64,000 nt of DNA, from NCBI GenBank assembly GCA_017516765.1, contig JAFXBE010000016.1, positions 60,349 to 124,348 of the forward strand, in the 5' to 3' direction. Position numbers and translations under genes: made by a program. Below, piece after piece: positions 8,286-16,532 of the stretch. Under the pieces are notes generated by a model. It was given only the letters and a program-made list of their open reading frames with translations, had not been told where the DNA came from and made no database searches. Every line of letters begins with the position of its first letter. The stretch's first letter is position 1. The stretch is from Clostridia bacterium (lineage in GTDB: Bacteria; Bacillota; Clostridia; Christensenellales; Aristaeellaceae).

Positions 8286-8867
8286 TCAGGGAAGTTGCAG
8301 CAGCGTTTCTGCCAGCCGCACGGCTGCGTTATCCACACTGCCCGGGTTGCCGGTCAGGTGCAGGGAGGCTGCGCCGAAGAGCAGGTAGCAGTCCTCGTCC
8401 GGCAGAGCGGGATCGGAATAGGTGATGTAGGTTTTTGCCGCACCCTCGCCCGTTTCCGCATCCCAGATGAGAATGCCTGTGGGCACTCCCTCCGGCTGCC
8501 AGAGCCGCAGGGCGGGCAGGGCGGCGGTGAAGCCCTCCGGCAGGGGGGCGAACCATTCCCGGTATTCCTCCAGATGGCTTTCCCGCACGATGTATACATC
8601 CGAGCGGGAAAGCCCCTCGCTGCTGAGCATGGCATAGGTGAAGGGATGGGCCTTGACCATGCGGATCTGCCCGCCCAGCACCTCCTGCTCCAGACGCACC
8701 GCCAGCGCGGTGGCATCGGGGATGGCGGCATCAACAAAGACCGTCAACTTGTTTTCCGGCTCTGTATCGGTGATCAGGGTAAAGATCCAGCCCCAGAGAA
8801 ACAGACTGAGCATTGCCCACAGCAGCATGGCGGGGATCAGGTTCCACAGGCGTTTAAGTCCGCTCAT
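8286..8867 (-). CDS. Hypothetical single-pass membrane protein
   Basis: 193 aa, family not recognised. One N-terminal hydrophobic helix (about 9-32, LIPAMLLWAMLSLFLWGWIF) is followed by ~160 residues predicted to lie outside. Motifs such as LTVFVDAAIPDA and SDVYIVRESHLEEY suggest a small alpha/beta domain like half of a periplasmic binding protein. Its start overlaps the end of the upstream membrane-protein gene by 14 bp, so the two are co-translated. The GH53 gene follows after 29 bp and may be on the same transcript. Function unknown; a sensor or accessory role in sugar uptake is only a guess. Confidence 0.7.
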   Translation of the reverse strand: MSGLKRLWNLIPAMLLWAMLSLFLWGWIFTLITDTEPENKLTVFVDAAIPDATALAVRLEQEVLGGQIRMVKAHPFTYAMLSSEGLSRSDVYIVRESHLEEYREWFAPLPEGFTAALPALRLWQPEGVPTGILIWDAETGEGAAKTYITYSDPALPDEDCYLLFGAASLHLTGNPGSVDNAAVRLAETLLQLP

Positions 8868-9348
8868 CGCCCATCACCTCCACTGCCGTGATGAATGTCC
8901 GCACCGCGGTGACCCGTACAAGGGCATCCCGGGGCGGCAGTTCCCGCACACAGCGGGCGTTCACATTCAGGGTCAGGGGCTCGCCCTCTCCCACCAGCTT
9001 TGCCTTGCGCACAACGATACTGCCCGGGATCTGAAACCCGCCCGGCAGCAGCATGAGCCGCCCGGTGTACTGTTCTGTTTCTCCGCCCCGCAGACCGGCG
9101 ATATGCCCGGCCTGCGCCTTCAGCGGGCGGTAGAGGAAGGCAGCGATCAGCAGCACCGCCCAGCCCGCTGCGGTGGACAGCCCCGCCACCCACCACAGCA
9201 GCCGGGCAGCGTTGCCCGTGCTGACCCGTGTACACAGAAAAATACAGACCGCCAGCGCAGCGGCACCCAAAAGGATCATCGACCATTTACACAGCTCCGC
9301 ACGTTTTTTCTGGCGGGCTGCGTTTGCAGGAGAATACCATTGTTGCAT
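8854..9348 (-). CDS. Hypothetical two-helix membrane protein
   Basis: 164 aa from the ATG at 9348, chosen because AAAGGA lies 9 bp upstream; a longer frame to 9450 would run through the promoter. Two hydrophobic helices (about 20-40 and 48-72) are separated by a short loop. The remaining ~90 residues look like a small beta-rich domain (GETEQYTGRLMLLPGG). No family recognised. First gene of a minus-strand unit with 8286-8867, transcribed from a promoter overlapping that of the GH13 gene. Confidence 0.7.
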   Translation of the reverse strand: MQQWYSPANAARQKKRAELCKWSMILLGAAALAVCIFLCTRVSTGNAARLLWWVAGLSTAAGWAVLLIAAFLYRPLKAQAGHIAGLRGGETEQYTGRLMLLPGGFQIPGSIVVRKAKLVGEGEPLTLNVNARCVRELPPRDALVRVTAVRTFITAVEVMGDERT

Positions 9349-9375
9349 TCTGTTCAATTCCTTTCTGTACAAGGA

Positions 9376-9403
9376 GTATAGCACGGTTTGCCCGTCTTGA
9401 CAA
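9376..9403 (-). promoter_or_regulatory. Minus-strand promoter of the membrane-protein pair
   Basis: TTGTCA (9398-9403), 17-bp spacer, TATACT (9376-9381), 28 bp before the start at 9348. Its -35 box occupies nearly the same bases as the -35 box of the opposing promoter. Confidence 0.8.
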
Positions 9404-9426
9404 GCGACCGTCCCAGCCGTTATAGT
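9397..9426 (+). promoter_or_regulatory. Plus-strand promoter of the GH13 amylase gene
   Basis: TTGACA (9397-9402), 18-bp spacer, TATAGT (9421-9426), 41 bp before the ATG at 9468. Confidence 0.85.
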
Positions 9427-9467
9427 AGGCGTACAGACAACCCAACACACGGAAAGAAGGCGATGGG

Positions 9468-11099
9468 ATGAAACGTTTTTTCTGCCTGCTGCTTGCCATG
9501 CTGATGACGATCGGCTGCTGTCTGGCCGAAGAGGATTTTTTGATCAAAACCTATCCCCTCAGTGAGGGCGGCGAGTGCATCGTGAACGATGTGCCCTTCC
9601 TGACCCAGCCCGCCCCCGACGACAACGAGCGGGTGTTTTACGAGATCTTCGTGGGCTCCTTTTCCGACTCCGACGGGGACGGGATCGGCGATCTGCGGGG
9701 CATCATCAACCGGATGGATTACCTGAACGACGGCGACCCGGATTCCGGGCTGAGTCTGGGCATCGAGGGCATCTGGCTGACCCCCGTGTTCCTCTCCCCC
9801 TCCTACCACAAATACGATGTGACCGACTACTACACCATCGACCCCCAGTTCGGCACCATGGAGGATCTGAAGGAGCTGATCGCCCTTTGCCACCAGCGGG
9901 ATGTGAAGCTGATCCTCGACCTGCCCATCAACCACACGGGCAAGAACAGCCGGTGGTTCAAAAACTTTGTCAACGCCCATGTGCTCAACAACCCGGGCAA
10001 CCAATACTACGATTTCTACACCTGGGCCACCGAGGGGGATACCCTGCCTGCCGGGCGCACCTTTGCCAAGGAGTATGGCACCAAACTGCTCTACGAAGCC
10101 AATTTCTCCGACCAGATGCCGGAGCCGGATTTTGACAACCCCTTCGTGCGCCGGACTATGCTGGATGTGGCGCTGCACTATCTGGAAATGGGCATCGACG
10201 GCTTCCGCTTCGATGCCGCCAAGTACATCTATTTTGGCGACAACGATGCCAGCGCAGCTTTCTGGGCATGGTACATCGGCGAGCTGCAAGCGGTGAAGCC
10301 CGATGTGTATACCGTTGCCGAGGTGTGGGACGGGGAAGGGATCATCGACCGGTACCTGCCCACCACCAGCTGTTTCCATTTTGCCGCCAGCCAGACCGAG
10401 GGCTTGATCGCCGCCACCGCCAAGGGCGGAGATGTGAACGGCTATACCGCCACCATGGAGCACTACATTCAGCGTGTGCGCGCCAAGGGAGCCCGCCCCA
10501 CGCTGTTCATCTCCAACCACGATATGGATCGGGCTGCGGGCTACCTGACCGCCGCCAGCGGGCATATGAAAACGGCCGCCAGCCTGTACCTGCTCTCCCC
10601 CGGCTCCCCCTTCCTGTACTATGGCGAGGAGATCGGGCTGCGGGGCTCCCGGGGCGGGGCGAATACCGATGCCAACCGGCGCATGGCCATGCTCTGGGGC
10701 GACGGGGACACCGTGCGCGACCCGGCAGGCACCACCTATACCAAGCAGAGCACCTATACGGTAAAGGATCTGAGCCGCATCGGGGACAGCCTGTACAACC
10801 ACTACAAGCAGCTGATCATGCTGCGCAAGGCCAACCCGGAGATCGCCCGGGGCGAGTATACCGCCCTGCGCTTTGCCGATACCAAGCTGGGCGGCTTTAC
10901 CTGCACATGGAACGGCAGCACCGTCGCGGTTTTGCACAACACCACCATCCGGGATCAGACCATCGATCTGAGCGCCGCCACCGACCTGCCCTTTACGGTG
11001 GTCGCCGGGTATGCGGGCGCAGGCAAGGCCGTTCTGGAGGGCACCCTTGTGACCCTTTCCGGGCAGACCAGCGTGGTACTTCGGATGGATGGCGAGTAA
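9468..11099 (+). CDS. Secreted alpha-amylase family protein (GH13)
   Basis: Exported glycosidase of 543 aa acting on alpha-glucans; the signal peptide ends GCCLAEE. Conserved GH13 regions are all present: DLPINHTG (region I), GFRFDAAK with nucleophile Asp (about 248), AEVWDG with acid/base Glu (about 285), and SNHDMDR with the third Asp (about 351). The calcium-loop stretch DSDGDGIGDL follows YEIFVGSF. A beta-sandwich C domain closes the protein. It likely feeds maltodextrins to the malEFG importer. Exact product (amylase, neopullulanase or glucan hydrolase) cannot be fixed from sequence alone. Confidence 0.93.
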   Translation: MKRFFCLLLAMLMTIGCCLAEEDFLIKTYPLSEGGECIVNDVPFLTQPAPDDNERVFYEIFVGSFSDSDGDGIGDLRGIINRMDYLNDGDPDSGLSLGIEGIWLTPVFLSPSYHKYDVTDYYTIDPQFGTMEDLKELIALCHQRDVKLILDLPINHTGKNSRWFKNFVNAHVLNNPGNQYYDFYTWATEGDTLPAGRTFAKEYGTKLLYEANFSDQMPEPDFDNPFVRRTMLDVALHYLEMGIDGFRFDAAKYIYFGDNDASAAFWAWYIGELQAVKPDVYTVAEVWDGEGIIDRYLPTTSCFHFAASQTEGLIAATAKGGDVNGYTATMEHYIQRVRAKGARPTLFISNHDMDRAAGYLTAASGHMKTAASLYLLSPGSPFLYYGEEIGLRGSRGGANTDANRRMAMLWGDGDTVRDPAGTTYTKQSTYTVKDLSRIGDSLYNHYKQLIMLRKANPEIARGEYTALRFADTKLGGFTCTWNGSTVAVLHNTTIRDQTIDLSAATDLPFTVVAGYAGAGKAVLEGTLVTLSGQTSVVLRMDGE

Positions 11100-11112
11100 G
11101 GGAGGGCTGCCC

Positions 11113-12042
11113 ATGGGCAAATATCCCATCAAGAAAGAGTTTTTCCCCTTCAACCTGTTTGCGCCGCCCATCAGCGAAGGATTCGTGCGGCTGGCGCAGA
11201 AGCACATGAAGCCGCCCCGGTTTCTGTGGAAGGATCCGGAGGCGCGGGTGGAGACCCTGTCCATCCCCGGCTGGCAGGGGGATGAGATCACCCTGTATAT
11301 GCTGAGCCCGAAGGACATCGAAACCCCTGCTCCCTGCTTTCTGCACCTCCACGGCGGCGGGTTCGTATTCGAGGGATCAAACAGCCATTACCGGCTGGCG
11401 ATGACCCTTGCCAAAGAAGCCCGGTGCAGGGTGGTCTATCCCGTGTACCGGCTGGCCCCCGACCATCCCCTGCCCATTCCTCACGAGGACTGCTACGCCG
11501 CCCTTTGCTGGGTACACGCCCACGCGGATATGCTGGGCATCGATCCGGAGCGGATCGGCATCGGCGGGGACAGCGCAGGCGGCACGCTGACAGCCGCCCT
11601 GTGCCTGATGGCCCGGGAACGGAACGCGCCGGTGAAGCCCCTGTTCCAGATGCTGATCTTTCCCTGGCTGGACGGGCGCAACGGCAGCGAAAGCTGCAAA
11701 CGGTTTGTGGATACCCCCATGTGGAACAGCACCCTTTCCGAGAAGGTGGGGCCGCTGATCGACCCCGACCCGGAAAACACGCCGCTGATCTGCCGCTCCC
11801 CTGCCGAGGCGGAGAGCCACCGGGGATTGCCGCCGGCTTACATCGAGACTGCCGAGTTCGACTGCCTGCATGATGATGGCGTGCTTTACGCCAGGCTGCT
11901 GAAGGAAGCGGGGGTGGAGGTGGAGTACCACGAAGCAAAGGGAGCCATGCATGGGTTTGATACGGTGTGGAACGCTCCCACCACCAGAGAGATGGTGAGG
12001 CGGCGGGTGAATTATGTGAAAAGGATGTTCGGGCAGGGATGA
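11113..12042 (+). CDS. Alpha/beta-hydrolase, hormone-sensitive-lipase-like esterase
   Basis: 309 aa. The HGGG oxyanion motif is near residue 80 (HLHGGGFVFEG), the nucleophile Ser is in GGDSAGG (about 154), a late Asp in EFDCLHDDG and His in AMHGFD complete the triad. No signal peptide, so cytoplasmic. The start at 11113 has AAGGGAGGG 6 bp upstream; an upstream ATG at 11089 lies inside the GH13 gene and lacks a ribosome site. It is directly behind the amylase gene and probably co-transcribed. De-esterification of imported oligosaccharides is plausible, and the physiological substrate is unknown. Confidence 0.88.
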   Translation: MGKYPIKKEFFPFNLFAPPISEGFVRLAQKHMKPPRFLWKDPEARVETLSIPGWQGDEITLYMLSPKDIETPAPCFLHLHGGGFVFEGSNSHYRLAMTLAKEARCRVVYPVYRLAPDHPLPIPHEDCYAALCWVHAHADMLGIDPERIGIGGDSAGGTLTAALCLMARERNAPVKPLFQMLIFPWLDGRNGSESCKRFVDTPMWNSTLSEKVGPLIDPDPENTPLICRSPAEAESHRGLPPAYIETAEFDCLHDDGVLYARLLKEAGVEVEYHEAKGAMHGFDTVWNAPTTREMVRRRVNYVKRMFGQG

Positions 12043-12093
12043 AGCCCATTGTGATAACGGATAACCGGATACGTTGCCGCCGAAAAAAGTCCT

Positions 12094-12213
12094 CCGTCCC
12101 CATCGCCTTGCAATGACCCCTACCATCAGGCACTACGTGCCAGCTTCCTCCCCCGCTGGGGGAAGAAGCCTTTTTTGTTGGCTGTTTTCTTGGCGGACAG
12201 CCAACCGAAAAGG
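12094..12213 (+). repeat. Dispersed repeat C, copy 1
   Basis: 120 bp, nearly identical to 12439-12558 (offset 345 bp). Begins CCGTCCCCATCGCCTTGC and includes hairpins CACTACGTG and CCCCCGCTGGGGG. A diverged copy is at 30108-30230. Confidence 0.8.
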
Positions 12214-12228
12214 CACCTTCTTCAGAGG

Positions 12229-12398
12229 GCGACGGAGGGAAGCGCGTGCGCAGTGCGCACAACGCCGAAGGCGTTAGCGACCCGCAGTCTCGGGCCGAAG
12301 CAAGTACAGACCACGGTTAGTGGGCTGTACGCCGACTGAGGTTGCGGGCCGTAGGCTGTCGCCGCAAGGCGACTGAGGGTGCGTGGAGCAGGGGCGGC
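12229..12398 (+). repeat. Dispersed repeat B, copy 2
   Basis: Inverted relative to 5717-5882 and about 95 % identical by eye. It sits between the two C copies, so B may have entered a duplicated C unit, or the whole block moved together. Confidence 0.8.
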
Positions 12399-12438
12399 TA
12401 CCGACATCGGCTTGGCTGTTGTCCGTGACAGAAAACCA

Positions 12439-12558
12439 CCGTCCCCATCGCCTTGCAATGACCCCTACCATCAGGCACTACGTGCCAGCTTCCTCCCCCG
12501 CTGGGGGAAGAAGCCTTTTTTATTGGCTGTTTTCTTGGTGGAAAGCCAACCGAAAAGG
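12439..12558 (+). repeat. Dispersed repeat C, copy 2
   Basis: Direct repeat of 12094-12213 with only a few differences over 120 bp. Confidence 0.8.
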
Positions 12559-12703
12559 TTCCTCTCAGGAAGGCTTCCCTTGTTCTCCCGTTGTTTTTTT
12601 CTTCCCGCCTCCGATATGCCGGTATCGAAATACAGTTTTGTAATTTAATTTCCGTGTCGCTTTATTATTGATGTGAAATTAAGTTTTATAATTAACTTAC
12701 CGA

Positions 12704-12732
12704 TTGACAATCGCAAATATCAACTGTAAAAT
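12704..12732 (+). promoter_or_regulatory. Promoter of the polysaccharide-uptake locus
   Basis: TTGACA (12704-12709), 17-bp spacer, TAAAAT (12727-12732). A perfect 6-bp inverted repeat (ATGATC at 12741-12746, GATCAT at 12753-12758) lies at the expected transcription start and is a candidate repressor operator. Confidence 0.8.
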
Positions 12733-12837
12733 AGCAACAGATGATCGGAAGTGATCATATTCCGGTCATTTTCAAGACGAATTGTCCCCGCTGTGCAACG
12801 GGTGCAAGGTTTACTAAATGATGGGAGGAAACTAACA

Positions 12838-14877
12838 ATGAGCAAGATGGCTACCAAACTGGTCGCTCTGCTGATGGCGCTGATCATGGTGCTGGGCATG
12901 GTGCCCGCCATGGCAGAGGAGACCGCCGCCGCAGAAGCCGCCACCGCATACATCATGTATGCCAATGCCGACTGGTCTGCCCAGTACTGGTACGACGGCA
13001 ACGAGTATGCCGGCGTTACCCCCGCCACCGTGGATGTGACCGCTGCCGGTGATTACACCGTCGGTCTCACCTTCGAAAACCCCTCCAACGGCCTGGCCTT
13101 TATGGCTCTGGGCCTGAAGAACGGCGAAAAGCTGTTCCCCAAGCACTACCTGAAGATCAACGCCATCCGCGTCAACGGCGCAGACATCGCCTACGACAAG
13201 GGCTACACCAGCTCTGATGACCAGATCGAGACCCGTATGAACATCTACAACGAGTGGGTCTCCGAGCTGCCCGCCGATGCCCGTTCCTTCGACGGCAATG
13301 TGGAAGATGCCAACTGGATCATCGTGGACAAGGCCGCCTTCGAGGGCGTTACCTCTGTCGAGATCGACTTCTCCCTGCTGGAGAAGGGCATTGATACCGC
13401 TTACATCATGTTCGCCGACGCTACCTGGGAGCGCCAGTACTGGCTGGACGGCAACGAGTACGGCGGCGTTACCGTAAAGAACGCCACCATCACCGGTGCG
13501 GGCGACTACTCCGTGGGTCTGGACTTCACCACCACCGAGTACGGCAAGGCCGCCGGCATTGCCTTTGCTGCCCTGGGCATCAAGAAGGGCGAAAACACCT
13601 TCCCCGGCATGATGATCAAGATCAACGACATCCGTATCAACGGCGAATCTGTCGAGGTGCAGAAGGGCTACACCAGCTCTGACGACCAGATCGAGACCCG
13701 CATGAACATCTACAACGAGTGGGTACCCGAGGTTCCCACCGATGCCACCGTCCGCTCCTGGGACGGCACCACCGAGGGCGCTTCCGCCATCATCGTGGCC
13801 AAGGAAGCCTTTGCCGAAGTGAAGACCATCGACATCGACTTCACCCTGGTTCCCGTGACCGATACCGCCTACATCATGTTCGCCGACAGCGCATGGGCCG
13901 TTCAGTACTGGCTGGATGGCAACGAGTATGCCGGTGTTACCGCCACCAACGCCACCGTTGAGGGCCCCGGCACCTACACCGTGGGTCTGAACTTCGAAAC
14001 CCCCGCCACCGGCGTTGCTTTCGCCGCGCTGGGCATCAAGACCGGTGAAAAGACCTTCGGCGGTCACCTGATCAACATCAAGGAAGTCAAGATCAACGGC
14101 GAGGCTGTGGAAGTGGCTAAGGGCTACACCAGCTCCGACGACCAGATCGAGACCCGCATGAACATCTACAACGAGTGGGTCACCGAACTGCCCACCGACC
14201 TGTCCGTGCGCAGCTGGGACGGCACCACCGAGGGCGCTGCTCCCATCATCATCGCCAAGGAAGCCTTTGCCGAGGTGAAGAGCATCGAGATCACCTTCGA
14301 CTACATCTACGGCGAGCCCGCTGTTGCCGAAGGCCCCGTGCCCATGACCGAGGATGAGATCGCCGCCGCCAAGGCTGCCGATTACAACGCCTACTTCGGC
14401 TTCCAGACTGAGAACTACATCTTCCGCAACACCTGGGATGACGCTTCCTACGGCAAGGATGTGGAAGACGGCCTGTACTTCGGCCGCATGACCGGCTGGG
14501 ATGCCGACAACAACGCTGTGGACTACGGCGGCACCTACACCGACGCTGCCGTCACCGCCAACGGCACCTACACCGTGTCCCTCACCTGCGGCGACATGGC
14601 TTACGGTCCCGACACCTTCTTCCGCATGCTGTATGTTTCCACCGACATCCCCTCCGCCGCTGTGGAGCAGGGCGTGGTCACCCTCAGCGATATCACTGTC
14701 AAGTTCGGCGAAGGCAAGACCCAGGCCGGTTCCTATGTGAACACCTCCGGCGACTATGCCCGTATTGCGCTGATCGACGAGTATGACAGCAAGGCACCCA
14801 CCGACCTGGCTTACACCATGCCTGCCGCCGGTGAGACCATCACCATCAGCTTCACCGTTTCCGGTCTGGCTGACTAA
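12838..14877 (+). CDS. Secreted protein of four repeated beta-rich modules, candidate carbohydrate-binding protein
   Basis: 679 aa from the ATG at 12838, which has GGGAGG 9 bp upstream; the longer frame would include the promoter leader. The signal peptide ends VPAMAEE. Three modules of ~145 aa follow, each starting TAYIM(Y/F)A and containing QYW(Y/L)DGNEY, YTVGL, ALG(L/I)K, KGYTSSDDQIETRMNIYNEW and a closing I-x-I-x-F strand. A fourth, diverged module (about 515-679) starts YFGFQTENYIFRNTWDD and keeps the YTVSL and ITISFTV strands. Trp/Tyr-rich edges suggest sugar stacking. No enzyme motif is visible. It is first in a locus with Lpl-type permeases and a binding protein, so a glycan-capture role is inferred. 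Family not recognised by name. Confidence 0.75.
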   Translation: MSKMATKLVALLMALIMVLGMVPAMAEETAAAEAATAYIMYANADWSAQYWYDGNEYAGVTPATVDVTAAGDYTVGLTFENPSNGLAFMALGLKNGEKLFPKHYLKINAIRVNGADIAYDKGYTSSDDQIETRMNIYNEWVSELPADARSFDGNVEDANWIIVDKAAFEGVTSVEIDFSLLEKGIDTAYIMFADATWERQYWLDGNEYGGVTVKNATITGAGDYSVGLDFTTTEYGKAAGIAFAALGIKKGENTFPGMMIKINDIRINGESVEVQKGYTSSDDQIETRMNIYNEWVPEVPTDATVRSWDGTTEGASAIIVAKEAFAEVKTIDIDFTLVPVTDTAYIMFADSAWAVQYWLDGNEYAGVTATNATVEGPGTYTVGLNFETPATGVAFAALGIKTGEKTFGGHLINIKEVKINGEAVEVAKGYTSSDDQIETRMNIYNEWVTELPTDLSVRSWDGTTEGAAPIIIAKEAFAEVKSIEITFDYIYGEPAVAEGPVPMTEDEIAAAKAADYNAYFGFQTENYIFRNTWDDASYGKDVEDGLYFGRMTGWDADNNAVDYGGTYTDAAVTANGTYTVSLTCGDMAYGPDTFFRMLYVSTDIPSAAVEQGVVTLSDITVKFGEGKTQAGSYVNTSGDYARIALIDEYDSKAPTDLAYTMPAAGETITISFTVSGLAD

Positions 14878-14892
14878 GAGCTCCGGTTTTCG

Positions 14893-14929
14893 CTCCGGCG
14901 CCCCCTGCCCAGCGCAGGGAGCGCCGGAG
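14893..14929 (+). terminator. GC hairpin downstream of the repeat-module gene
   Basis: Outer stem CTCCGGCGC/GCGCCGGAG and inner stem CCCTGC/GCAGGG, with no long T-tract after it. More likely an RNA-stabilising or partially terminating structure than a full terminator. Confidence 0.55.
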
Positions 14930-14963
14930 TCCTGTTCTAACGAAAGTGCAAGGCGTGCCGATC

Positions 14964-15006
14964 CTACGCTTGAGCGCTGCAATAAGCCCGCAGCGTTCAA
15001 GCGTAG
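14964..15006 (+). other. Intercistronic hairpin before the first permease gene
   Basis: 17-bp arms with a single G-U pair around a 9-nt loop (arms 14964-14980 and 14990-15006). Together with the hairpin at 14893-14929 it separates a probably abundant secreted protein from the permease genes, so it may set relative expression. Confidence 0.6.
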
Positions 15007-15047
15007 CATTGGCAGCCGGCAAATGCCTACAGAAACGAGGAACACCC

Positions 15048-16517
15048 ATGCAAGCAAATGCCGTATTGCCCGCAGGGCGCACCGTGGCAAAGGAAAAGCC
15101 GAACCACATCCTGCGCCTGTGCCGTCTGCTGGTTCTTGTGACCGGACTGATGATCTTCTTTCCCCAGGTGAACCCGGGGCGCATCATGCTCAAGATCAAC
15201 GAAAACGCCTCCCTGTTCACCACCGCCATTTCCTACGAGACCCTCACCAACAGCGTGGGCCGTCCCCTGCGCATGGAGTGGATCCTGCCCTGGCATTTCC
15301 ATATGCTGATGCTGGGCGCAGCCATCGTGCTGGTGGGCGTTTTGCTGTGCTGCGTGGGCGGCTGCATGAGCCTTGGCAACAACCGCATGAAGCGCACCGG
15401 TCTCCTCTTCCCCCTGATCGGCTCTGTGGCGGTGGGCGGCGGTCTTGTGCTGATCTGCCACATGCAGGCGCTGGTCGCAGGGCTGGAAAAGGCCGATAAG
15501 CTGGAGCCCATCTTCCCCACGGGCATCTGGGTATTCGCCGTTGCCGCCGGGTTGATCTTCCTGACTGCCCTGATCTCGCTGCTCACCCTGCCCAAAGAGG
15601 TGGAGGAGCGCATGGAAATGGAAGAAAAGTACCGCCTGTTCCTGATGTTCCTGCCGGTGCTGCTGCTGGCGTTCATCTTCTGCTACCTACCCATTTACGG
15701 CTGGCGTTTCGCCTTCTTCGACTACAAGATCGGCGATGCGCTGACCGCCGAAAACTTTGTGGGCTTCAAGTGGTTCACCTATCTGTTTGAAAACGCCGCC
15801 ACCCGCAGCGATCTGGTGCGCGTTCTGCGCAACACGCTGATCATGTCCGGTCTGGGTATTGCCACCAGCTGGCTGCCCATCGCCTTTGCGGTGCTGCTGG
15901 CCGAGGTGCGCTCCACCAAGTTCCAGCGGCTGGTGCAGACGCTGACCACCATTCCCAACTTTATCTCCTGGGTGCTGGTATACGCCATCGCCTTTGCCAT
16001 CTTCTCCACCGACGGCTTTATCAACAGCTTTTTACGCAATGTGTGCAATGTAGCCGGTGCAAACACCGACTATCTGGCCTCTGCCGACGGCATCTGGGTA
16101 AAGATGCTGCTCTGGGGCACCTGGAAGGGTCTGGGCTGGAGCGCCATCGTATACATCGCCGGTATTGCGGGCATCGACCAACAGCTCTACGAGGCTGCCA
16201 AGGTGGACGGCGCAAACCGCTACCAGTGCATCTGGCACATTACCATTCCCGGTCTGGTGCCCACCTACTGCGTAATGCTGCTGATGAGCATCGCGGGTAT
16301 CCTTTCCAACGGCATGGATCAGTATCTGGTATTCGAAAACGCCCTCAACAAGGACGTGATCGAGGTGCTGGATCTCTACGTTTACAACATCGGCATCAAG
16401 CAGGGTCTGATCCCCATCTCCACGGTGGTGGGCGTGTTCAAGTCTGTGATCGGTGTAACGCTTCTCTTCGGCGCGAACGGCATCTCCAAGGCCATCCGCG
16501 GCGAGAGCATCATTTAA
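15048..16517 (+). CDS. Sugar ABC transporter permease, LplB type
   Basis: 489 aa from the ATG at 15048 (GAGGAA upstream); an earlier in-frame ATG at 14946 would read through the hairpin. Typical LplB proteins are ~300 aa. This one has an extra N-terminal membrane domain of about 190 residues with three to four helices (LVTGLMIFFPQV, AAIVLVGVLLCCVGGCM, IWVFAVAAGLIFLTALISLL), then the six-helix permease domain. The EAA loop reads YEAAKVDGANRYQ. It pairs with the next gene and with the binding protein at 17509. No ATPase in this locus; the MsmX-type ATPase at 150-1277 is a candidate partner. Confidence 0.88.
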   Translation: MQANAVLPAGRTVAKEKPNHILRLCRLLVLVTGLMIFFPQVNPGRIMLKINENASLFTTAISYETLTNSVGRPLRMEWILPWHFHMLMLGAAIVLVGVLLCCVGGCMSLGNNRMKRTGLLFPLIGSVAVGGGLVLICHMQALVAGLEKADKLEPIFPTGIWVFAVAAGLIFLTALISLLTLPKEVEERMEMEEKYRLFLMFLPVLLLAFIFCYLPIYGWRFAFFDYKIGDALTAENFVGFKWFTYLFENAATRSDLVRVLRNTLIMSGLGIATSWLPIAFAVLLAEVRSTKFQRLVQTLTTIPNFISWVLVYAIAFAIFSTDGFINSFLRNVCNVAGANTDYLASADGIWVKMLLWGTWKGLGWSAIVYIAGIAGIDQQLYEAAKVDGANRYQCIWHITIPGLVPTYCVMLLMSIAGILSNGMDQYLVFENALNKDVIEVLDLYVYNIGIKQGLIPISTVVGVFKSVIGVTLLFGANGISKAIRGESII

Positions 16518-16532
16518 GGGAGGGCAATGGCT

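Larger units (their letters stand above)
12043..12837. other. 795-bp intergenic region of repeats and an AT-rich promoter zone
   Basis: Contains two direct copies of repeat C (12094-12213, 12439-12558) flanking an inverted copy of repeat B (12229-12398). From about 12600 the sequence becomes markedly AT-rich and carries inverted repeats (TAAGTT at 12680 / AACTTA at 12694; ATGATC at 12741 / GATCAT at 12753) and the promoter of the 12838 gene. No convincing gene. Confidence 0.75.

Noticed and set aside
12043..12600. Possible CRISPR array, because of repeated hairpin units
   Set aside because: Repeats are 120-170 bp, too few and not evenly spaced with unique spacers, and no cas genes are present.
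14946..15047. N-terminal extension of the LplB-like permease from 14946
   Set aside because: The stretch is a strong hairpin with no ribosome site before it. The ATG at 15048 has GAGGAA and starts a normal membrane-protein N-terminus.
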